DNA of 64,000 nucleotides from Brasenia schreberi (taxonomy: Eukaryota; Streptophyta; Magnoliopsida; Nymphaeales; Cabombaceae), in NCBI GenBank assembly GCA_036023115.1, contig JAYKKT010000046.1, forward strand, positions 2,678,501-2,742,500. The letters run 5' to 3'. Positions 36,731 through 48,100 of this stretch are shown piece by piece (positions within the stretch are counted from its first letter, which is position 1; every line of letters starts with the position of its first letter). Below the pieces are notes generated by a model that did not search any database, was not told where the DNA came from, and saw only the letters and a list, made by a program, of their open reading frames with translations. The translations under genes were made by a program, and so were the position numbers.

Positions 36731-39088
36731 GTAGCAAATTTGCATGGAGTTGCTGGCCATGGCAAGGGATGGCAACGGCCTTCCAATAATGCTTCCCCTC
36801 TCTCACGATCGGACAACAGAGGCCTCCTAAGAATGAATAGCGACAGAGATGAATTCCTCTCTTTTCCCCTCTCCATTCTTCTTCTTCTTCCTCCTCCTTG
36901 TCGTCGTCGTCTTCCCCTCCCTTACTGGGAATTCGGCATCTAATGGGACCTTTCTTCACCGTCGATGCTCGACCAACCCAACCGATTCCAGTTCGGCTCA
37001 GCTCCAAGTGGACTTTGCAAGATCCGTCTCGTGCGAAGACTCTAAGATATTTCATGTAGCCACCTCCACCATCGACAGATCCAGCTCCGACTGTGACGAT
37101 GTTGCCACCGATCGGATCCAGGAATGCCATCTTGGTGAGTTTTTTAGGATTTACTTTGCTTCTACTGTCTTTGCCAACAACTTATATTATGTTCCATTCC
37201 ACGGCCATAACGTTAGTAATGACGTGATTTTTCATCTTCTAGAAGACGTGGCAGTGATGGATAATTATCATTCCTCTAACAAGCTGGCACATCGGCATCC
37301 GATTCTTGAGACCCCTCCATTGTCTTCTCTTGCTAATGGAAGGACGCCAACCAGCAATGGTCATCGTCTCCGATGGCAGTCTAGCAGCTGCAGGGTAGAG
37401 GAATTGTCATGTCCGTTAGAGTTTGGGGAGGAAGAGGAGGGTATGGGTGATCACTTTTGTAAGATCAAGAACCTTGACAACGGCATGTGGAACAAGCTGA
37501 GGGAAGTACAAACTAGTAGACAGTTGATGATGGAGGAGTTCAAAATTACAGTGGGCCATTCTCCGATAGTCCAGGAGTTGATGAGGCACGAGTCAATAGA
37601 ATCATTAGGGAAGATTGACAATCCTGAGTTTGCGATCAGCAATGTTGGACTGAAGCAGAAGAAGAAAGGTGGGTGGCTGAAGAGCATGAAGGTTGTTGCT
37701 AACACGGTGGTTACCGGGCATAAAGAGAGAAGAAACAGTGATGAGAAGGATACATCATCCGAGAGAGGTGGCAAGAGGTTGAGTTCCGCTGCGAATGACA
37801 GCCAAGATGTTTTCTTTTCTCCTAAGAGGACGAAGGTTAGATACTACGGCAAGTCTCACAAGGAATTCACAGCATTGTACACAACTCAATGGATCCAAGC
37901 GGTTCTATATGGACTATCAAGTTTAGCCTTGATGGGTGGTATCTAGCAAGCACTGGTGAAGATTGTGTTATTCATATCTGGCAGGTGATGGAGGTGGAGA
38001 GAAAGGGTGACATTTTTATGGAGAAGGTGGACGAAGGTAATACCACTCCCAACTTTATAGGGAAAAGTTTGCCAGAACCAGCATACCTGGAAAACAATCT
38101 AGAGAAGAAAAGGAGATGCAAGGCTTCTGGAAACAAGAAACATAGCAATTCAGATCATGTTGTTTTACCAGACAATATATTTATGCTCTCTGAGAAACCA
38201 ATATGTTCTTTCCATGGTCATCTTGAAGATGTCTTGGATCTTTCGTGGTCCAAATCTCAGGTTTGCTGCATTTTTACGGTTCCATTATCCCGTAAAACTC
38301 TTTCATGTTATCCTTCTGCAGCGATTCTTTCCTTGTGCAATTTGACAGTGTGACATGCACTAAAATTACTAGTGAAGCTTATATTAAAGCACAGAGAGAG
38401 CCGTTTGAATAAGAGCAGTGCTATTTGATTTGAAAATTCACTCAAATTGTTAGTTGGATCCGTGCAATTGATTGTTGCACCGGAAAATCACTATAGTTGG
38501 AGTACATTCAATTACCCAAATGGATTTCTCTATGCCTAGAATATTCAACATCTAGCTGGAGAAAAAGGCAGACTGGTACTGAATTGTGAGCCATTGGCCT
38601 AATATAAGATCAATATCAGCTTATGTTTGTTAATGTCTACGTGAAATCTGAATGTTAGGTTAGTTCACAAATAAATAGTACATAGACTACAAGGTCATGC
38701 ACGAATAAATTAATGTTGCTTCAGTGTTCAGATCTGGCATCCCAGCTTGGCGTTCACATTGAATTACATAATTACCATAGAGCTACCAATAAGACAATAG
38801 GGTAAATTCATGAAGTCATGTTACCATTGGATCGTATTCAATTGATCAACAATCTGCAGTCTTATTTCTCATTTCATTCTGTGCAAGTTGCCAATTTCCT
38901 TATTCCAATGTTTTACAAGTGGTATTGCTAGAATCAAGTTCATCTTGTTGCATATATTAACAAGGACCTATATTATGTCCTGTTATGAACTTTTGGTGCA
39001 CCAGGTATGTTCATGATGAATTTGTATTTCACTTTTGACCGTTCAAGTTACAAGAATTTCTGTGACAAATATTGGTTGTTGCATCATA

Positions 39089-39170
<82 letters not shown>

Positions 39171-42100
39171 TAACATTTTACATTACTTACCTTTTGTTAA
39201 CAAAATTTATTATTCGTTTGATGCAAATAGAGTTCATACTTATGGATCATCTTTGTCTCATTATTATGATGTGAAAACACTCTCTTAAGTAGTGGATAAA
39301 AAGTTTGATTTTTCCTCTAAAATCTAAATATATGAGTGAAGGAGTTTGTTGTATCCGAATAAGTGTGTCTAACTAAAATCTAGTGTTGAACTTGAACTCG
39401 CCATAGAACGAGATAAGGGGCTTGTGATGTTTCAAATGGCATATTATGTGCACGTGCTTGGCTTATACATGCATTGGGGTCAGGACATAGGGTGCAATGC
39501 ATGCCCAATTGCCTAAATGTGTATGTCTCTCACATTGGGGTCAGGACACCACTGTTGGAGTTAATGCAAGTTGTAACCTGCAACTTGTCTATGTTTATTT
39601 CCATTGCTGTATGCTTCTTTTCAGTAATATGCATTCTTTTCATCTCTAATTATTTATACTTTGAACTTCAAGCACCTCACTGGTACCCGCTACACCTGCA
39701 TATGTGCTTCTACATATGTACCTTAACATTTTCCTTTATAGCAACATGATTACTGATTAGTACATGAACTGTTTTTCATATTCACCTCGTTGTGGACAAT
39801 TCTGGAGCAAAACGTGTAATGTGCATACATGCTCTGAAAAGTAAGAGAGGGGTTAGGCTTGGTGACACCATATTCACCATACTTGAGCAGATAAGTAATT
39901 ATATATTTGTTTTTTTTAATTCTTTTGCTTAATGCTTAGAATAACTGTTACATTTATGTTTTTGTTTTCTAATTTAAGGTTAACAATTCAATATGATGTG
40001 CCACATGAAATTTATTGTTTGTTTCCTTAGAAGTTAGAAGTAGAATTTGTTATTTAGTTTGATTCATATTTATTAAAGAAGTGGTTGTTCTTGATATTTC
40101 ATAGAAATTAGAGAATCCATTATATATAATTTTTTAATCATAAATAAATGTGTACCACTAAATCCGCTATATCCCCGCTACCACTATATCAGGGTCGACC
40201 ACTAACAGACCGCTAACCGCTATTGATAACATAGGATCTTAGTAATGTATGATTTTTGCTATAAAGATATTTTGATAATTTTGATGTTTAAGACATGTTT
40301 TCGATTAGATGTTTTAAAATTCTGGTTGAGCTTATGTTTCTTTAAAAATTTCATTTTGATCCATTGTGAACTTCATCTTGGGGATTTACTATTTTTGAAT
40401 AAGTATCATCTTAAAAAAAATTAGTTTTGTGTAGAAGTTCACCATATTTTATCTTAAAAAAGGTTGATAGATTAGTTCATTCGAATTAGCCTATTGTATT
40501 CGACATTCTCGCTTTTGAATGATATCATCCTTCTTAGCTATGGATATATGTATTGCCTTTGCTAAGCCGAGTCGTTGCAATCCCTTCAAGTTTTAGTTCA
40601 TGGTTCCAAAAAGGATATCGGGTGGAATTCTGACACATACCTGGAAGTTTTTTCTGTCATCAGAATCAATGTTAGTTTTACAAAAATGAAAATTTTAAGA
40701 CATGAATATAAAATGGAGATTGGTTCACAAATAGCAATCGGTTTTTTCTGAATTGTTTCATATGTTATCATTGTATTTTGTGCCTTGAGGTTCCTCAAAT
40801 TGAATGTATTTGAAAACTTTCTGAATGTGATTCGAAGAACTTTAGCCAAATCATGTTTCCTTTTGACTTAATCACTTGACTTTTGGCTTGTTGAAGATCT
40901 TACGAGAACATTTGTATTTGAAATTATGGAAATCATTGGTGCAAGTTTGTATTTACATAATCATGTTATGTTTTGCACTTGGTAAAGGTTTGGTACTATG
41001 ATAATTGTTGTTTTTATTGCATTACTTGAAATCGGTTTGGATATTATTGCATGTTTGTATAGTATTTGCAATGAACAGTTATATGGACATATTTGGCTAT
41101 TCGATCCAAGTCAACATTGTATGATATTCATACTTGAGTTCATCCAGGTGTGTTTCTTCCAACTTGGTTATATGCTTGTATCAATTGTTTGTTGGCATGT
41201 TTAGAGGAAAAATGTGTTAACATTTTAATAATTTTCACATAGATATTTGAAGAAAAATGTGTTGTCACATTTGGATGATTTCAAATTTGACTATTGATTA
41301 GATTGAAAATGTATTTGTTGGAAAACAATAAGTTGCATCTTCCTGTATAATTGAGATTCATGTTGACCTTTTCTTAAAGACCTTTGTGATTAAGGTGCTT
41401 CATGTTGTTGGTCTTTTAATGAAAATCAATTAATGTTTGAAGATGCACTTATTGTTATTTGAGAATTAAAGCTTTGTTGTTGAATGAATTGGAAAAATGT
41501 TTGTTGATAATAAGTTGTATCTACTTGTATGACTAAGACCCATGTTGTTGGCCTTTTGTTGAACACCTTTTTTATTAAGGTGCTTCATGTTGGTAGCCTT
41601 TTATTGAAAATTAATTGATATTTGAAGATAAACTTATTGTTATTTGAAGTTTTATGATCTTCATAACTTTAAGGTTGCATTTACATGAGACTATGATCTC
41701 CGTGTGTTGGTCTTTTGTTGGAGATCTTTGTGATTAAGATGCTCCATGTTGTTGGCCTTTTGGTTGGAGAGTAATCAATATTTAAAAAACACTTATAGTT
41801 ATCTTCATTAGCTTGTATTTGATAAAATTGTTTTAAGAGAGTTGTGAGACTTTTTAAGAACATGAAGTTGATCCATTTGACTTGGTTTAATCATCTTAAT
41901 GGATTATCTTATTTTTGGAACCATAGAAGCACTTTTGAGTTTAAAGGATATTTAAGGGCATTGGGAATTGTATGTACGAAGGTTTTGAGTTTTGCCTTAA
42001 AAAACTTGTTTGGGTTCGAGTTTGTTCTTAAAACTCAGGTTAAAGCTTAGCATTAAAGCTTGTTTGACTTAGCAGGTTTTGAGCTTAACCTTAAAAAGCT

Positions 42101-45100
42101 TATTTGACTTGAAGGTTTTCAGCTTTGCCTTAAAAAGTTTGTTTGGGTTCGAGTTTATCCTTAAAACTTGGGTTTGAACTTAGCCTTAAAGCTTGTTTGA
42201 CTTGACGGGTTTTGAGCTTATCTTTAAAAAACTTGTTTGACTTTACGGCTTAAGCTTTGTATTAAAAAGCTTATTTGATATACCAAGGTCCTCTTATAAT
42301 ATCACAAGGTTATAGTGATTCATGAACCTATTTATTATAATATACAATCTTATTTAGATGATATCAATATTTTCTATCAAATGACTTTCTTATATTGGAG
42401 CAAATCAACTTCATGAACTTATTTGATTCATTTTTGGTTTGCCCTTTGGATTAGATATCATAAATTAAGCAAATGTTTGCATTAATATTTCATTGATCTT
42501 CATGTAGGATTAAAAATGAATTGATACCTTGATTGTGGAAAGATGATATGGAGTTGTTTCGAAGGAAGATGTGCAACTTAGATGCTATTATTGTGAAAAT
42601 TCTTGTCACAAGTAAACACAAGAATTGAGCTATATTTGAGTTATGATCGTGTCTGCCTCCTTTCACTAATCCACCATAAGTTTGAGGGGGTGTTAAAATA
42701 TTGTAATAGGTAAAGCCACTAGGGCAAGTGTTTTCTCGATTTGCATGTAATAGGACTCCACGGGCCACTAGGGCCAGTGGCCCACTTTGTATCTGTTGCA
42801 CAGGCCTCTAGGACCCGTGGGGATCTCCCAACGGCTAAATGCCTACTGGCCAGCTGCCTCCTCTCTCATTCCTCTCTCCTCTTCCTCTTTTGTATTATTT
42901 TCTGCTCTATAAATAGAGCCTCATATAATTAATTAACTATGTTGTGTTAAAGAATATGCATATCTAGTGTTCTTTGTGTTAGTTTTATAATTTCTGATGT
43001 TTTCAGGTATTATTGTAATTGACCAAAATACTAGGGGCATTTTGGTAATTTTCTGTACTAGGGGTATTTTGGTCATTTTACGTTTTACAACTCCTTATAT
43101 AAGGAGGTCCGCCCCCTCCTCCGATCTCCAATTTTCCTTTTCATTGTGCTTGATCTTTTACTTTTTCGCTGCGCAACCACGTTTCCAACATGGTATCAGA
43201 GCAGTTCGGCTGATGGGAGCAGCGAGTAGTAGCCATAAACGTGTGGCAAAGTGAAAAAAAGAAGAAGGATTGGAGAAGATGATGCCGAGTTCTTATGGAG
43301 ATGGAAGACAAAGTAGTGAGCCGAGTTCTGCAAGTGTGCAGACTGAATCTGCACACTCACGTATGTAGAAATAGTGTGCTGGTGAAGAATCTGTCTATGG
43401 TTCTGGTCGTTGGATTTCCCGTCACCAACGGAACTTCAAACTTCCTGCCAAAGTTCCAGGCTCTCTACTTGTTGGAGAAATGCAAAACCATGAGAGAAAT
43501 TCATCAAGTTCACGCCCATATGATCACCACCGGTGTCTCTCATAACAGCTATGCAGCCAGCGAATCCTGGCCTTCGCCCCAGATTCTGGCTATCTTGATT
43601 ATGCGAGATTGATTTTTGACCGATTTGAACAGCCCAATTCTTTCTTTTTGGTTCACCATGATTAAAGGCTATTCAAAGAGCCCTAAGGATGCATATGAAG
43701 CCATATTTCTTTTCTGTCAAATGCTTCATTTTACACACCTTCGTCTCCCATTCATCATCCCCTTCATTCTCAAAACATGTGCCAAGCTTCCAGTAACTCA
43801 AGTCGACAGACAGGTTCATGCCCATGTTTTGAAGAGTGGTTACCTGAAGGATCTCTTTATTGTGAACGCGTTGATCCAAATGTACGTGAGCTTTGGTGAT
43901 TTGCTTGTTGCCATACAAGTGTTTCATGGGATGATTGAGAGAGATGTGGTCTCTTGGATTGTCATTGATGGAAGGTTATTTAAAGTCATGAAAAATTGAA
44001 GCTACTCGCCAGTTGTTCGATGAGATGCCCCAACAAGATTTGGTTGCCTGGAATGTGATAATTGATGGATAAATGTGAAAGGATGAAAGATGCACTTCCA
44101 CCAATATCATTCAATCTTTCATCTGGTCTAATGAAGTCATAAAGCCCAAAATCAATCATCTTCATTGGTGCATCTTCATCTCCAGAGGTGAAAAGAAAAT
44201 TCTCTGGCTTTAGGTCGCGATGTACAACACCCTGAAGATGGCAAAATGCGATAATGAAGACAGATTGATGATGCTCAAAAAGTGTTTGATGAAATGTATC
44301 ATAGAAACTTCAACCCTGCAGGAGAAGTGTTCGATAAAATGTTCAAGAGAGATGTCTATAATGAAGAAGATGATTAACATAATGAGATTTTTTGTGGAAG
44401 TTACGGAGGCAACTACAATGTAGAAGATTTTTTGGATTGGTTGTGATGTCTGCGAGAGGTGGTTCCATGGCAAGTGTGTGAAAATAACGCCAGCCAAAGC
44501 CGAGACAATAAAGCAATACAAATGCCCAATAAAGTTTGCAATATTATGATGGGCGGATATATGTAAAACTTGGACATCGAAGTTGCGTACGAGATGTTTG
44601 ATGAAATGTTTAATCATATCTGGATGTATAGAGAATGGTCAAGATGCTATGATAGTCCTTCACAAGATGCTACTACATGAGAATCCTAACAACATCACCA
44701 TCATTGATGCAGCGTAGAAGATCGAGTTATGTTGAACTATCTGTATAGTTTGCCACGAATCAGGAGGTGGATAGGATCATGTAGGAACGGACCATGATCA
44801 AGGATGCAGTTTTCATGGATATATTTCCAAGGATACACTCAGAACGGATATGCCAGGGAAGCATTGACCATTTTTCTCAGGATGAAGGCTGAGAGCATCC
44901 TGCCAACTGTGGCAACAGCAACAGAGGGGATCGGGTGTTGGCTGAAGTTGAAAACCTTTCTGCTTCATCAGATGGGCATTCACCAAGAGTATAGGATATG
45001 CTTTTGCAGAAGTTAAAATCCCTTGAAGCACAGATCTCATATCTTGAAAAAAGAAAAAGAAAAAGAAAGCCATGTTCATCTATTAAAGCAGAAGCAAAGA

Positions 45101-48100
45101 AGTGATGAGGCAGCGAAACGGCTACAAGAGGAAATACAATCTATAAAGGCCCAGAAGGTTCAATTGCAAAACAAGATAAAGCAAGAGGCCAAACAGTTTC
45201 GCCTATGGAAGGCTTCCCGTGAGAAGGAATTATTGCAGCTGAAAAAGGAGGGGAGGAGAAATGAGTATGAGCGGCACAAACTACAAGCATTAAATCAGCG
45301 TCAAAAAAAAATGGTTCTTCAAAGGAAGACTGAAGAGGCTGCAATGGCCACAAAGAGACTTGAAGAGTTGTTAGAAGCTCGCAAATCTTCATCAGGTGAT
45401 AATGCAGTTTCTGCTAGTGGAAATGCTCCGGCTGTTCAGGCCCAGATTAAGGAAAAGTCCTTCCAGAGGTGGCTTGATCATGAATTGGAAGTGATGGTCA
45501 ATGTTCATGAGGTCCGTTCTGAATATGAGATGCAAAGTCAAGTGCGAGCTGCAATGGCAGAAGAACTATCCTTATTGAAGCAAGTGGATGGAAACATATC
45601 GAAAGGTCTTAGTCCTCCCAAAAGAAAAAATGGGCAATATGTAAGGGTATCTGCCATGTCACCAGAGGCAAGGTTGTCAAGAATCACGACACTAGAAAAT
45701 ATGTTACATATCATCCAATACACTTGTATATATGGCTTCACAACTGTCTGAAGCAGAAGAAAGAGAACGAGCATTTACAGGTCGCAGTCGTTGGAATCAA
45801 CTGCGTACAATGGGAGATGCAAAGAGCTTACTTCAGTACATCTTCAATCTTTCTGCTGATGCCAGATGCCGGTTAAGAGATAAAGAAATTGAGAACAAGG
45901 ATCTCAAAGAACAACTGAATGAAGTTGTGGGATTGTTAAAACAAAGTGAAGCGTGAAGGAAGGAAACTGAGAAACAGCTTAGGTTGAGAGAGCATGCTAT
46001 TGCGATTTCTATAACTGCATCATCAGTGCAGGTAAGTCCACAAGGGACAACAAAGCATGCTCCAAATGACAGCAACGGATTATGCCCACAGGCTGTGCCA
46101 GCACCAAAGCAACTCAAATTCACGGGTGGAATAGCAAACCACTCTATTAGTACTCCAGTGTTCCCCAACCAGACAAAGAAGATGGTTACTGGAGGAGAAC
46201 TAACTCCTGTAATCAAGCCGTTGAAAATATTGCAGCTAAGAAAGCGCAGAAAAATATAAAGAAGAAAGAGAGGGTGGCGGCTCCTAAGGGGGACTGCATG
46301 TGCCAAATTCCATCTTCTATATTATATTGTGTTAGAAAGTGCAGAAAAATATAAAGGAAAAAGAGATGGTGATGGCTCCTAGGGGGGTACAATGCCAAAT
46401 TCTATCTTCTAATTATGTTGTATAAGCACCAACAACAACCACAAAAGTGAAAAAGTTTGAAAAGAAGAAAGAGAGAAAGGCAGTCCATTCCATCTTCTAA
46501 TGATTGATAAGAAGAAAGTGAGAGAGACGGCCTAATTCCATCTTCTAACTATTTGAAGACTGAAAAGTTTGAAAAGAAGAAGAGATAAAGGCAGTCTTAT
46601 TCCATCTTTTAGTGATTGACAAGAAGAAAGTGAGAGACGACCTAATTCCATCTTCTATGTATTTGAAGACCATACTTTATTATTGAAAGAAGAAAGTGAG
46701 AGAGGGGCTACTGCATCAGAATAGTCAGCCTATCCAATTCCATCTTCTAAGTGGTTGGTCATCTTCTATCTATTTGGAAAACATACTTTATGATTGAAAG
46801 AAGAAAGTGAAAGAGAGGGGCGACTGCATTAGAATTGTCAGTCTATCCAATTCCATCTTCTATCAAGTATTTGATTGGTGGTTTGATCATCATAATGATC
46901 CATAAGTGTGGTGAAGTAAAAACAAGTGTTTCAACTAGTGTGTACGGTAGAGATGGTACCTTCTACCATAAAAGATCATATTTCTACCATAAAAGATCAG
47001 ATTTCTCAAGAATTGGAAAAACATGACTTTTGAAGTATAGCTGCTTAAGATGATCAGCTAGAAAGGCTAAGTTGAAGTTGTTGCAGCCAAAGACACCGTG
47101 GAAGATTAGATCAGTCATAAAAACAGATGAAGAATGTTGCAGAAAGCTATGAAGATTTTTTGACAAGTTTGTAATTCGAAGTATCTCACTCCCAACTTGA
47201 GGGGGGGGTGTTAAAGAATATGCATATCTAGTGTTCTTTGTGTTAGTTTTATAATTTCTGATGTTTTTAGGTATTATTGTAATTGACCGAAATACTAGGG
47301 GCATTTTGGTAATTTTATGTACTAGGGGTATTTTGGTCATTTTACGTTTTACAGCTCCTTATATAAGGGCTGATAGGTTGTATTAGGGTTTAAGCTGTTA
47401 GGATTAAGAAAGAGAGAGAAAGAGGGGAGGGCGGCCTGGAGGTCCGCCCCCTCCTCCGATCTCCAAATTTCCTTTTCATTGTGCTTGAACTTTTTTCTTT
47501 TTTGCTACGCAACCACGTTTCCAACATGTTGTTTTTCACACATCACCTTGACCATTTGATATTTGACTTGAAATACCCATTTTCGGGTGTGTTAGTATCT
47601 TGACGATTCGGTTGACACTTTGATAATTCATGATCAGGCTGCTTCAACATTCATATATCGAAAATATTTACAACATACAAAAAAAATCAGTTAAACATAG
47701 TGAGGCCCCACCACATGATAGTTGTCATCAGTAAAGGACATCTTTTTCTCATGAAAACTTCTAGTATCAATACAACACTACTAACAGAGAATCCATCATG
47801 ATAGTTAAATGGGCTCTTCTTATAGGTGTTGACCAAATCCAGGACAACCATATCTGGTAGTCTGGTAATTACTACTCACTATGTTGAACTCATCATTAAC
47901 AATCTTAGTACTTCTTTAGTAAGAATGTGATAGTTGTTTAATGCAGGTTTTATAGTGTTACAGTCTCAAACTTTCTTTTTCTTTAAGCTCCAGCCTCCAG
48001 TTTTTTGTTGATTGAAGTTCATAGAAATTCAGTATGTAAGTATGTATGTGTGTGCATGTGTACAGATACATACATAGATAGATAGACAGACAGACGCATG

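Larger units (their letters stand above)
36324..40234 (+). mobile_element. hAT-type element carrying a WDR44-like gene fragment (Pack-type)
   Basis: Terminal inverted repeats ccatgttatcaatagc (36324) and its complement ending at 40234 (15 of 16 match) are flanked by a perfect 8-bp target duplication gatcttag (36316-36323 and 40235-40242). Sub-terminal ctatagcg-type motifs recur at both ends. There is no transposase inside. The interior holds CT and AT microsatellites and part of a host WD40 gene. It must rely on a transposase from elsewhere. Confidence 0.92.
42945..47526 (+). mobile_element. Non-autonomous LTR retrotransposon with captured host gene fragments
   Basis: Complete architecture: 5' LTR 42945-43190, PBS tggtatcagagc (43191-43202, initiator Met tRNA), interior, polypurine tract ttgagggggggg (47197-47208), 3' LTR 47209-47526, and perfect 5-bp target duplication tgttg (42940-42944 and 47527-47531). 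LTRs begin tgttaaag and end tttccaaca. The interior contains no recognisable gag or pol. It consists of host-gene segments: PPR (43437-44069), CDPK-related kinase in antisense (44234-44089), more PPR (44240-44390), Alfin-type PHD finger (44393-44528), PPR (44540-44925) and kinesin-4 (44933-46258), followed by a repeat-rich tail. The LTRs place it near Copia elements by PBS and size. It must have been mobilised by proteins supplied in trans. Confidence 0.93.

Noticed and set aside
36562..37130. Minus-strand frames with long Arg-Glu repeats
   Set aside because: They are translations of the CT microsatellite and its flanks inside the hAT element.
36849..37130. Signal-peptide-like N-terminus ahead of the WDR44 fragment
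   Set aside because: The Phe/Leu/Val run comes from a CT-rich leader. WDR44-like proteins have no signal peptide, and homology begins only near 37230-37400.
39007..39288. Frames with repeating Tyr-Ile
   Set aside because: Artefact of the AT microsatellite at 39093-39168.
41330..42290. Possible CRISPR-like regular repeat array
   Set aside because: Units are degenerate, of two different lengths, without conserved repeat-spacer structure, and the genome is a plant nucleus.
43295..43436. ATG-initiated start for the captured PPR frame
   Set aside because: The first about 45 residues show no PPR or targeting-peptide similarity, so the start is probably fortuitous.
45141..46306. Minus-strand frames antisense to the kinesin piece
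   Set aside because: They are shadows of the plus-strand kinesin-4 coding sequence.
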